Assembly (NCBI GenBank): GCA_045106055.1
Contig: JBGCED010000085.1
Location: 1-24,675, forward strand
Reading direction: 5' to 3'
Length of the DNA: 24,675 nt
Source: JBGCED01 sp045106055
GTDB lineage: Bacteria; Pseudomonadota; Alphaproteobacteria; CBDDJK01
The notes under the pieces are model-generated. The model was not told the origin of the DNA. It made no database searches and saw only the letters and a program-made list of their open reading frames with translations. This document shows positions 15,297 to 22,788 of this stretch, piece after piece. The position numbers and the translations under genes are program-made. How positions within the stretch are numbered: position 1 is the stretch's first letter; the number at the start of each line of letters is the position of its first letter.

Positions 15297-15662
15297 TCAT
15301 AGTTTTTGCGTTGATGAATGCCGCATTGCGCGAATAAGATTTTTTGCAGCAATTTGTAAATCTTCATTTTCAATCTCGCTCCATTCGCGGGCAATTTTTG
15401 CAGCCTCAACGCTTAATCCCTTATGCTTTTGGGCTGCCTTTGTGGTGTCAATGCCGTCAAAAATCGTTGCAACAGGCACACATAACGCTTCTGAAATTTG
15501 GACAATTCGGGAGGCACCAAGCCGATTTGACCCTTTTTCATATTTTTGGACTTGCTGAAAGCTTACCCCAATCAGCCGCCCCAATTCTTCTTGGGATAAG
15601 CCATTGCCGATGCGCAGCGTCCGAATACGCCCCCCCACCGCTATATCAACTGGATGCGGCAT
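15297..15662 (-). CDS. XRE-family helix-turn-helix regulator
   Basis: A 121-residue cytoplasmic DNA-binding protein. The helix-turn-helix domain covers about 9-68, with SQEELGRLIGVSFQQVQKYE (23-42) as the two core helices, then GSNRLGASRIVQISEALCVP. The C-terminal 50 residues are helical and probably mediate dimerisation. This compact form is common in alphaproteobacteria and includes cell-cycle and stress regulators, but I cannot assign a target. It sits between the deacetylase and lpxB, all in the same direction, with a 180-base gap upstream where its promoter should lie. A GGGG stretch a few bases before the ATG supports the start. Confidence 0.85.
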   Translation of the reverse strand: MPHPVDIAVGGRIRTLRIGNGLSQEELGRLIGVSFQQVQKYEKGSNRLGASRIVQISEALCVPVATIFDGIDTTKAAQKHKGLSVEAAKIAREWSEIENEDLQIAAKNLIRAMRHSSTQKL

Positions 15663-15842
15663 TCATCATCCCCCAATTCATCATCTCCATCCCCAAATAT
15701 ACGATTTGATCATAATCCAACATGATGTTTGCACCCGCTAAGCTTTATAAAATTCTGAATATCCATAACAGCTTTTTTTGATGGTTTTATCAAGCCTTTT
15801 TATGATGATTCACTTAAAATCATTTCAAAGCGAGGGCTTGCG

Positions 15843-16946
15843 TTAATTGTGCTGAAATTGCATTCCAAACCAGTGCCACCGCCCTGATGGTGCGCGCAAG
15901 GTACAGTTTATGCGGGTTCGCCCTTTTGGAAAGGGTGCATCAAAACGCACTTCAATCCGATTGCCATATTGATTTTGCGACAGGACATTAACCCCGCTTG
16001 AAACATAACAGGTTAGTTGCTGCGCTTGAATATCCGCATCCGCCAGTGTAAAGCCAAAATTGGGCGGATTGGGCGGATTGGGCAAAGCTTGGTCAATGAT
16101 CTTGTCATTTTGCTCGCCCAATAGTTGCTCGCCCAATAGCGTATCTTTGGGCAGAATATCCTTAATCGGCAAAGGCAGCGTTTGCATCACCAAGCTTAAA
16201 TGCCCCAAATCACCATAATTTTCATTGATGGGAAAGCGCGGCACATAAAAGGGATCAAGCAGCCCGCGCGATTCACCCTCTTGATCTTGGCGTTCAACCG
16301 CAACCCCTGAATGCTGACCAAAGGCAAGCTGATAGCCATGATCTTTCACCTTTGCTTTTAAAGCCGCGCTGGTCGCCCCATAAGGAAAGGAAAAAATCTT
16401 GGGATCAATGCCAAGCTCCGACTGCATCAAGGCTTTTGCCGTTTCCAGCTGTATATCTTGCTCAGCTGGCTCAAGAATGGTCATATTGACATGATCATGG
16501 CTGTGCCCAGCAATCGTGACCAGCCCGCTTGCTTGCACTTCCCTAAGCTGATCAAAACTCATATAATCACTGCCCCCCGATTGCACCGGAGCGGTTGATA
16601 CAAACAAAGCAACGGGCAGCTGTTTTTCCTGAATATAAGGCCAAAGCGAATCATAGAAAGAGCGAAACGCATCATCAACGGTAATTACGATTGTTTTATC
16701 GCGCTGGGGCTGATTGGCAAGATGCGCTTGCAGCATGTCTTCAATCGGGATAATTTCAAGCCCCGCACGCTCAAACATGTCAATTTGCGCTTTAAATTGA
16801 TCCATTTGAATGTTGGTGGTGGGATAATCAGGCTCATCAAAACGATGATACATTAACACCACCCCCGCATAAGACAGGCTTGGCACGAATAAAGCAAGCA
16901 TCAAGCACACAAGCCCAAGCGCGTGCATCGAAAATTTAAGCCTCAT
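15843..16946 (-). CDS. Exported polysaccharide deacetylase (NodB-type)
   Basis: A 367-residue carbohydrate esterase 4 protein that would remove acetyl groups from a cell-surface or periplasmic polysaccharide. A signal peptide covers about 1-27 (SYA then G). NodB motifs are TVDDAF (89-94, with D91 and D92), HSHDH (148-152) and SFPYGA (186-191). The C-terminal 100 residues form an extra beta-rich domain of unknown role. It follows a low-complexity linker in which LLGEQ and NPP are tandemly repeated. I chose the ATG at 16946, preceded by GAGG, over a TTG at 16964. It overlaps the aminopeptidase gene by eleven bases. The substrate is unknown. Confidence 0.82.
   Translation of the reverse strand: MRLKFSMHALGLVCLMLALFVPSLSYAGVVLMYHRFDEPDYPTTNIQMDQFKAQIDMFERAGLEIIPIEDMLQAHLANQPQRDKTIVITVDDAFRSFYDSLWPYIQEKQLPVALFVSTAPVQSGGSDYMSFDQLREVQASGLVTIAGHSHDHVNMTILEPAEQDIQLETAKALMQSELGIDPKIFSFPYGATSAALKAKVKDHGYQLAFGQHSGVAVERQDQEGESRGLLDPFYVPRFPINENYGDLGHLSLVMQTLPLPIKDILPKDTLLGEQLLGEQNDKIIDQALPNPPNPPNFGFTLADADIQAQQLTCYVSSGVNVLSQNQYGNRIEVRFDAPFPKGRTRINCTLRAPSGRWHWFGMQFQHN
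16060..16083. repeat. 9-bp tandem repeat in the deacetylase gene
   Basis: TTGGGCGGA occurs at 16060-16068 and 16069-16077, with a partial third unit (TTGGGC) to 16083. In the protein it gives the NPPNPPN stretch, so the frame is kept. Confidence 0.85.
16110..16139. repeat. 15-bp perfect tandem duplication in the deacetylase gene
   Basis: TTGCTCGCCCAATAG is found twice back to back (16110-16124, 16125-16139). It encodes the doubled LLGEQ in the linker between the NodB domain and the C-terminal domain. Confidence 0.9.
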
Positions 16947-18408
16947 GGCAGTATATTTCCTCAATTAGAGTTAAAAAGGCACGCACCATATGGGGCTCTC
17001 CCCCTTCTGGATAAGCGGGGCGATTCGCCAAATTCCATCCCATCATATCAATATGCGCCCATTTAACCTTTGGATCAACAAAATGCTCAATGAACAAGGC
17101 GGCGGTAATTGCACCGCCAACCCCGCTTGCAGGGGCATTGTTAAGCGGTGCAGCCTTACCCTTTAGCTGTTTGCGGTAAGGATCATAAAGCGGAAGCTGC
17201 CAGCAAGGATCATTCATGCGCAGCCCGCCATCCATAATATCCGCAGCCAACACCGAATCATTGCAAAATAACGCAGGCAAATCCGTGCCAAGCGCAACCC
17301 GCGCTGCGCCTGTAAGCGTCGCAAAATCAACCAGCAAATCACATTTTTGTTCGCACGCATAGCTGATCGCATCCGCCAAGATCAACCGCCCTTCTGCGTC
17401 CGTATCGCCAATTTCCACATAAGTCCCCTTGCGGCTGGGCAGAATATCAAGCGGGCGAAACGCATTGCCTGAAATTGCATTTTCAACCGCAGGGATCAGT
17501 AATTTTAACTGAACAGGCAGGTTTAAACGCATGATCATCACGGCAAGGCTAAGCGCGCTGGCAGCCCCTGCCATGTCTTTTTTCATCAATTTCATCGCAT
17601 TTGACGGCTTAATATCAAGCCCGCCACTGTCAAAAGTAACGCCTTTGCCAACCAAGCTGATGCAAGGAAGCACTTTATGATTTTGTGATTTTGGCTGCCA
17701 ATTTAGCTCTATCAGTCTGGGCGCACTGCTTGCAGCCTTGCCCACATGATAAATTAATGGAAAATTTTGTTCCAGCAAAGATTCGCCGACAATTTCCGAA
17801 ATGCTTGCATCATGCTGCGCTGCGATCAAGCCAACAAGCCGCCCCATTGCTTCAGGGGTTAAAATATCGGCAGGCATATTGACCATATCCCGCCCCAAAT
17901 AAGTTGCTTGCGCGATTGCATTTACCCGCGTCACACTCTGTTCATCTGCCAGAATCAAGCGCGCCCACCTGACCGATGATACGGATTCGCTTTTAAAATA
18001 ATCAAAACCATAGCAGCTAAGCGCAAATCCCAATGCACCATGGGCAAGATCAGGTGCATCTTCTATGTCAATCAAGATCGGGTAAAATGATTCGGCTGGC
18101 AGCTTAGGCGCTGCCATCGCCATATGTTCAAACATCCGCCCTTGTTGATAGACCAAAACGCCAGCCAAAATATAAGGCTTATCTTCAAACCAGCCATCAT
18201 AGACCAAATAAGGCCTTCCGCATTCTGGTGCTGAACCTATCCGCGCCAGCTGATTGCGCGATGATGGCGCAAGCGTTTCCAGCCATGAATCATAATGATC
18301 CAGCCGAACAAGATAAAGCGGAGCATGTGTCTTTTGTGATGGTTCACCGCAAAACACAACATCGCGCCAAGTCTGATCGGTAAGTGCGTCAATCCGCGAT
18401 TGTTCCAA
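16936..18408 (-). CDS. Leucyl aminopeptidase family protein (M17)
   Basis: A cytoplasmic two-metal aminopeptidase that removes N-terminal residues from peptides. In the C-terminal catalytic domain, metal and catalytic residues are in VGKGVTFDSGGLDIKPS (K255, D260), MKKDMAGAA (D278) and DTDAEGRLILADA (D337, E339, R341). The family signature is usually NTDAEGRL; here the first Asn is Asp335. The N-terminal domain (about 1-150) is divergent. The start is a TTG, the only in-frame start after a stop. AAGG, overlapping the fbcH stop, lies about eight bases before it. This points to coupling with the bc1 genes. It is one of the diverged alphaproteobacterial M17 proteins, so I do not name it pepA. 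Confidence 0.88.
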   Translation of the reverse strand: MEQSRIDALTDQTWRDVVFCGEPSQKTHAPLYLVRLDHYDSWLETLAPSSRNQLARIGSAPECGRPYLVYDGWFEDKPYILAGVLVYQQGRMFEHMAMAAPKLPAESFYPILIDIEDAPDLAHGALGFALSCYGFDYFKSESVSSVRWARLILADEQSVTRVNAIAQATYLGRDMVNMPADILTPEAMGRLVGLIAAQHDASISEIVGESLLEQNFPLIYHVGKAASSAPRLIELNWQPKSQNHKVLPCISLVGKGVTFDSGGLDIKPSNAMKLMKKDMAGAASALSLAVMIMRLNLPVQLKLLIPAVENAISGNAFRPLDILPSRKGTYVEIGDTDAEGRLILADAISYACEQKCDLLVDFATLTGAARVALGTDLPALFCNDSVLAADIMDGGLRMNDPCWQLPLYDPYRKQLKGKAAPLNNAPASGVGGAITAALFIEHFVDPKVKWAHIDMMGWNLANRPAYPEGGEPHMVRAFLTLIEEIYCHEA

Positions 18409-18418
18409 TGCTCACGCC

Positions 18419-20551
18419 TTAATGCTCAACATTACGCCATACGGATTTTTTAACCATAATCAGCACCACAAGAAAAATCGCCAAAAATGCAATCACTTTA
18501 ATGCCCAGCGCTTTGCGCGCTTCAAATGCAGGCTCTGCGGCCCAGCTTAGGAATACCGCAACATCATTAGACATTTGTTCAATTGTTGCGGGCGTGCCAT
18601 CTGCATATTCAACCGAATCTTCATAAAGCGGTTGCGGCATTGCGAACTGCCCCCCTGGATAATAGGGATTATAATACATGCCGTCCATCACGGTAAAATC
18701 TTCTGGTGGCTCTTGATATCCAGAAAGTAAGGCTGCAACATAATCTGTGCCATTGGCAAAGCCGCGCCCTTTCACTGCCTCAACAAAATTTGGAAAAATG
18801 CCATACCAGCTTGAATTTGCATGATTCCTAGATTTTACGATCAGCGATAAATCAGGAGGATAAGCACCGCCATTTGATGCGCGCGCTGCATTTTCATTGG
18901 GATATGGGTCAGGAAAAGCATCTGCTGCAATCGCGGTGCGCATGGTTGGATCACCAAAACTATCAGGCTCCCCTTGCACTTCATAATTGGCAGCAATCGC
19001 TTTAATTTGCGCTTCATTATAACCAAGATCGCTTAAATTTCTAAAATTAATTAGCGACAGACCATGGCAGGATGCGCAAACTTCCATATGCACTTGCAAA
19101 CCGCGCTGCAAGGTCGCGCGATCATATTTCCCTAAAAAGCCTGTAAAGTCCCAATCTTGTTTGGGCGGATGCACCACATCCCCCGCAGCCTGCGCTGAAT
19201 GACTGCCAAGCGTCAACGCGCCCGCACCAAGGAACAGCGCAATCAATGCTGCGGTTGTGACTTTTGCTTTGGACTTCGCCGATTTTTGCTGCGATTGCTC
19301 CAAAATTGCCTCACTGATTGAGTTTGGCAAGGTTTTTGGGCGTTCCAACCAACCAACAAGCGGTGTGATCACCAAGAAATGCGCAAAATAATAGATTGTC
19401 GCCCATTGCGAGATCACCACATACCATCCCTCAGCCGGTTTTCCGCCGCAATAGCCCAGCAAAAACACATTAAAGACAAACAAAAACACAAACCATTTAT
19501 AAACAGGGCGATAGCGCGCACTTTTAACAGGCGATGTATCAAACCAAGGCAGCATCGCAAGCACCAACAAAGCCCCAAACATGGCAAGCACACCCGCCAG
19601 CTTGGAAGTCATTGCCCAGCTTAAAAACCAGCTATAAAGCCAAAAATCATCCGTAAAGCTGCGCAAAATCGCATAATAGGGCAAGAAATACCATTCAGGC
19701 ACAATATGCGCTGGGGTCACCATCGGATTTGCCTCAATATAATTATCTGGATGCCCCATATAATTGGGCGCAAAGAACACAAAGAACGCAAAAACCAGCG
19801 CAAAGACTGCAACCGCGACCATATCTTTTGCGGTAAAATAAGGATGGAATGTAACCGTATCCCCCTTCAATCGCGCCTCAACCCCCGTTGGGTTGTTTGA
19901 TTTTGCAATATGAAGTGCGATCACATGCAAGATCACCACGCCAACAATCACGAAAGGCATCAGAAAATGCAGCGCAAAGAAGCGATTAAGGGTTGGATTA
20001 TCAACCGACAGCCCGCCCCACAGCCATTCCACAATTGGCTCACCAATAATTGGGAAAGCCGAGAATAGCTGGGTAATCACGGTTGCGCCCCAAAAGCTCA
20101 TCTGCCCCCAAGGCAGCACATAGCCCATAAATGCCGTTGCCATCATCAATACCAGAATCAACACCCCTAAAATCCATAATAGCTCACGGGGATATTTATA
20201 AGACCCAAAATACAGCCCACGGAAAATATGAATATAGACCACGATGAAAAACATCGATGCGCCATTCATGTGAATATAACGCAACAGCCAACCATAATTA
20301 ATGTCGCGCATGATGCGTTCAACCGACATAAATGCCATATCCACATTTGCGGTATATTGCATGGCAAGCAAGATGCCCGTCAAAATCATCACCACCAGCG
20401 AAATCATTGCCAGCGCCCCAAAGCTCCAGAAATAATTCAAGTTGCGCGGCATGGGGAACACGCCATATTCTGCGTGCATATATGAAAAGACGGGAAGTCT
20501 TTGGTCAATCCAACGCGTTACAGGATTTTTTAAGTCAAGCTTTTCCATCAT
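18419..20551 (-). CDS. fbcH: Fused cytochrome b / cytochrome c1 (bc1 complex polyprotein)
   Basis: One frame encodes both heme subunits of ubiquinol:cytochrome c reductase. Residues 1-405 are cytochrome b with eight membrane helices, heme ligands H94, H108, H195 and H209, and the quinol-site motif PEWY (285-288). Residues 405-455 hold a basic stretch (KSAKSKAKV), a hydrophobic core and SAQA/A, that is, an internal signal peptide. The rest is cytochrome c1 with heme site CASCH (492-496), likely Met ligand in FAMPQP (M638) and a C-terminal anchor (684-703). The layout matches Bradyrhizobium FbcH, which is cut by signal peptidase into two proteins. The ATG at 20551 follows GGGTG; a TTG at 20560 is the longer alternative. 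It follows petA by nine bases. Confidence 0.95.
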   Translation of the reverse strand: MMEKLDLKNPVTRWIDQRLPVFSYMHAEYGVFPMPRNLNYFWSFGALAMISLVVMILTGILLAMQYTANVDMAFMSVERIMRDINYGWLLRYIHMNGASMFFIVVYIHIFRGLYFGSYKYPRELLWILGVLILVLMMATAFMGYVLPWGQMSFWGATVITQLFSAFPIIGEPIVEWLWGGLSVDNPTLNRFFALHFLMPFVIVGVVILHVIALHIAKSNNPTGVEARLKGDTVTFHPYFTAKDMVAVAVFALVFAFFVFFAPNYMGHPDNYIEANPMVTPAHIVPEWYFLPYYAILRSFTDDFWLYSWFLSWAMTSKLAGVLAMFGALLVLAMLPWFDTSPVKSARYRPVYKWFVFLFVFNVFLLGYCGGKPAEGWYVVISQWATIYYFAHFLVITPLVGWLERPKTLPNSISEAILEQSQQKSAKSKAKVTTAALIALFLGAGALTLGSHSAQAAGDVVHPPKQDWDFTGFLGKYDRATLQRGLQVHMEVCASCHGLSLINFRNLSDLGYNEAQIKAIAANYEVQGEPDSFGDPTMRTAIAADAFPDPYPNENAARASNGGAYPPDLSLIVKSRNHANSSWYGIFPNFVEAVKGRGFANGTDYVAALLSGYQEPPEDFTVMDGMYYNPYYPGGQFAMPQPLYEDSVEYADGTPATIEQMSNDVAVFLSWAAEPAFEARKALGIKVIAFLAIFLVVLIMVKKSVWRNVEH

Positions 20552-20560
20552 ATCACCCAA

Positions 20561-21133
20561 TTAGCCAATTTTCACAATATTGTCAGAAATAAAATCATAC
20601 TCAGGCACCGCCAAATTGGTTGGTGCCGGCCCTTTTCGAATGCGCCCAGAAGTATCATAATGCGACCCATGACACGGACAGAACCAGCCGCCAAACTCGC
20701 CCTTGGGGTCGCCTGCATTATTGCCAAGCGGAATACAGCCCAAATGCGTGCAAATCCCAACCATCACCAACCATTCAGGCTGAACGACGCGCGCTTCATC
20801 CGATTGCGGATCAATTAAGGTTTCATTATCATCTTGCTGTGCTTTTGCAATTTCATCTGCGGTGCGGTGGCGAATAAAAACAGGTTTTCCGCGCCATTTC
20901 ACAACGATTGACTGCCCCACTTCAATCATGGATAAATCAACCTCAATCGATGATAAAGCAAGCACATCCGCCGAAGGATTCATGCTGTCAATCACCGGCC
21001 ACATAAAAGCACCAGTGCCAACGACCCCCATGCCAACCGCAACATAGCTCATAAAATCACGCCGTTCATGTGTAATTTGATCGGAATCATTTGGGGTTTG
21101 ATCTTGTGTTGCCTGGACAGCTTGCTTGGTCAT
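20561..21133 (-). CDS. petA: Ubiquinol-cytochrome c reductase Rieske iron-sulfur subunit
   Basis: Carries electrons from quinol to cytochrome c1 in the bc1 complex. The 190-residue protein has a twin-arginine-type N terminus (ERRDFMSYVAVG, RR at 24-25) with one membrane helix (about 28-48) and a periplasmic Rieske domain. The 2Fe-2S cluster ligands are in CTHLGC (128-133) and CPCHGS (152-157), with the disulphide cysteines also present. AAGGAG lies ten bases before the ATG at 21133 but only one before an ATG at 21142, so I prefer the former. It is the first gene of the petA-fbcH operon, with a plausible promoter just upstream. Confidence 0.96.
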   Translation of the reverse strand: MTKQAVQATQDQTPNDSDQITHERRDFMSYVAVGMGVVGTGAFMWPVIDSMNPSADVLALSSIEVDLSMIEVGQSIVVKWRGKPVFIRHRTADEIAKAQQDDNETLIDPQSDEARVVQPEWLVMVGICTHLGCIPLGNNAGDPKGEFGGWFCPCHGSHYDTSGRIRKGPAPTNLAVPEYDFISDNIVKIG

Positions 21134-21169
21134 AACGCACATGCTCCTTCAAGTCAGGAATAGTAATTT

Positions 21170-21198
21170 ATTTTAATAATATCTAGTCAATTACTCAA
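21170..21198 (-). promoter_or_regulatory. Probable sigma-70-type promoter of petA-fbcH
   Basis: On the - strand, TTGAGT (21198-21193) and TAAAAT (21175-21170) are separated by 17 bases. The -10 matches five of six consensus bases and the -35 four of six. Transcription would start about 20-30 bases ahead of petA and its AAGGAG site. Confidence 0.5.
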
Positions 21199-21239
21199 TT
21201 TTTACCGCACCAGCAAGCAAAAAATGCCCTAGAATTAGG

Positions 21240-21268
21240 TTGACGCAAAGATTGGCTTGATCTATATG
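21240..21268 (+). promoter_or_regulatory. Probable sigma-70-type promoter of tRNA-Ser
   Basis: TTGACG (21240-21245) and TATATG (21263-21268) are separated by exactly 17 bases, with five and four matches of six to consensus respectively. Transcription would begin about 30 bases before the mature tRNA end. Confidence 0.6.
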
Positions 21269-21304
21269 AAGCTTCAAGCAGAATTTGGATGTTTTTCAAA
21301 TTTC

Positions 21305-21393
21305 GGAGGGATGGCAGAGCGGTAATGCAGCGGATTGCTAATCCGTCACCGTGTAATAGCGGTGCGGGGGTTCGAGTCCCCCTCCCTCCGCCA
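21305..21393 (+). tRNA. tRNA-Ser, anticodon GCU, CCA encoded
   Basis: The acceptor stem pairs GGAGGGA (21305-21311) with TCCCTCC (21383-21389), then discriminator G and an encoded CCA. The anticodon stem GCGGA/TCCGT closes the seven-base loop TTGCTAA with anticodon GCT (21337-21339), which reads AGC and AGU. A long variable arm (CACCG/CGGTG), as expected for class II serine tRNA, and a T arm with GGTTCGAGTCC-type sequence complete the fold. It lies on the + strand between two divergent - strand groups. Confidence 0.97.
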
Positions 21394-21396
21394 ATT

Positions 21397-21426
21397 AAAC
21401 CGCAGTAAAACCGCATTCAAACCGCA
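21397..21426. repeat. Three copies of an 11-bp-period repeat after tRNA-Ser
   Basis: AAACCGCA occurs at 21397, 21408 and 21419, exactly 11 bases apart, beginning four bases after the CCA end. No coding frame uses it. Its spacing of about one helical turn might suit protein binding, but simple slippage is the plainer explanation. Confidence 0.75.
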
Positions 21427-21470
21427 TTTTCAAAAAATTTCGATGTATTGCAGCTCATTGAGGCTTGATT

Positions 21471-21490
21471 GGGGAATCCCCCTTTAATTT
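21471..21490 (+). terminator. Weak terminator candidate downstream of tRNA-Ser
   Basis: GGGG (21471-21474) pairs with CCCC (21478-21481) around an AAT loop, followed by CTTTAATTTT. The stem is only four pairs, so termination is uncertain. It abuts the 3' end of the secretion fusion-protein gene on the other strand. Confidence 0.3.
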
Positions 21491-22788
21491 TCTATAAAGC
21501 TGCGGTCCAATGACGATAAAACGGGCTCAAGCAAATAATCTAAGAATGTGCGCTTTCCTGATTTGATAATAATCTCTACGGGCATTCCCGAATGCATGAT
21601 TATATCTTGGGGAAGCGCTGCCAGCGTTTTATGGTCTACGATGATTTTCGCCCTAAAATAAGGCTCTTTCGCCGTATCATCTTGCTTTATATCCGCAGAT
21701 ACCCATGCTACGGTTGCGCCAAGCGGCGGCGTTGTGCGCCTTGGATATGCTGATAAAATAACATCAGCTGCAAGCCCTGCATGAACAACATCAATATCAA
21801 GCGGCGGTATTTTTGCGTCTATGGTAAGCTTATCTCTTGAGGGAACAATGTCAAGAATAGATGCCCCCGCTGGCAAAACGCCCCCTATGGTTTTATATTC
21901 CAAATCCATGATTGTCCCCTCAACAGGGGAAGATATAATCGTTCGCGCCAGTGCATTTTGACTTTTATTTGAATTATATTCTAATTCAGATATTTTCATG
22001 GTTGCGGTTGCAAGTTCATCGGCAATGTTTTTATGATGTTCCGCTTCCAATTTGCTTATTTCAAGGGTTATTTCTCTCATCAATTCTTGATTGCTTGCAA
22101 TTTCTGACTTGTTATTATTTATATCCCCTTTCAGTTCAGCTTGTAATCTTTGCAAAGAAAGCAATCTAGGCTTGCGCTCTAACCCCTTTTTTACCAAGGG
22201 TTTCAGCCCTTCAATTTCTTCTTCTAATAGATCAAACTGTTCATTTAAGTTCATATTCTCATCGATAGAGCCTTGAATTTTCCTTTGGGTTTGCTTTATT
22301 TTTTGCAGTAAAATTTCTTTGCTATGCTTCAAAGTTTCCGCGCGCGAATTAAATAAGGCTTGCTGCAAATCTTGCGCATTTTTGGCAATAATATTCTCTG
22401 TGCCGCCCAAGCGTTCATCATAGGCAATTTCATCTAGCCCCCCTTGCTCTGCCAGCAGGCGGTCCCGTTCTGCGATCAAATGTAACAGCTGCACGCGATA
22501 TGAATTTGTCTGGGATCTCGCGGTTGATTGCTGCAAGGTAATAAGCCTAGCGCCTGCAAGGACATAATCGCCTTCTTTAATGTGAATTTCAGAGATAATC
22601 CCCCCTTCATAATGCTGAATTGTACGGCGACTGCCATCAGGCCCCACAATTCCCAATGCGTGCGTTCCGCGCACCAAAGGAACAAGCGCAGACCAAGCGC
22701 CAAACCCACCAAAGAAAATGGCGATGATGGTTAATCCTGCAATGCTAATGGTTTTAAGTTCGTTTTTAAGGGATGGGTTACGGATCAT
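21484..22788 (-). CDS. Type I secretion membrane-fusion protein (HlyD/PrtE family)
   Basis: The 434-residue periplasmic adaptor links an inner-membrane ABC exporter to a TolC-like outer-membrane channel. It has one N-terminal membrane helix (about 13-36) and a first half-lipoyl segment (IQHYEGGIISEIHIKEGDYV, 57-76). A long coiled-coil hairpin follows (about 85-280), then the second half-lipoyl and barrel region (SSPVEGTIMDLEY onward, with GGVLPAGASILDIVPS). The ATG comes immediately after the transporter gene's stop codon, so the two are translated together. The outer-membrane partner is not in the window. Confidence 0.9.
   Translation of the reverse strand: MIRNPSLKNELKTISIAGLTIIAIFFGGFGAWSALVPLVRGTHALGIVGPDGSRRTIQHYEGGIISEIHIKEGDYVLAGARLITLQQSTARSQTNSYRVQLLHLIAERDRLLAEQGGLDEIAYDERLGGTENIIAKNAQDLQQALFNSRAETLKHSKEILLQKIKQTQRKIQGSIDENMNLNEQFDLLEEEIEGLKPLVKKGLERKPRLLSLQRLQAELKGDINNNKSEIASNQELMREITLEISKLEAEHHKNIADELATATMKISELEYNSNKSQNALARTIISSPVEGTIMDLEYKTIGGVLPAGASILDIVPSRDKLTIDAKIPPLDIDVVHAGLAADVILSAYPRRTTPPLGATVAWVSADIKQDDTAKEPYFRAKIIVDHKTLAALPQDIIMHSGMPVEIIIKSGKRTFLDYLLEPVLSSLDRSFIEN

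Noticed and set aside
15805..15823. ATGATT/AATCAT inverted repeat downstream of the deacetylase gene
   Set aside because: It is a short AT-rich stem without a following U-run on either strand and could be chance.
21195..21416. 73-residue frame on the - strand over the tRNA
   Set aside because: It is antisense to tRNA-Ser, and its GGGRGTRTPAP-type sequence is the usual translation artefact of a serine tRNA gene.
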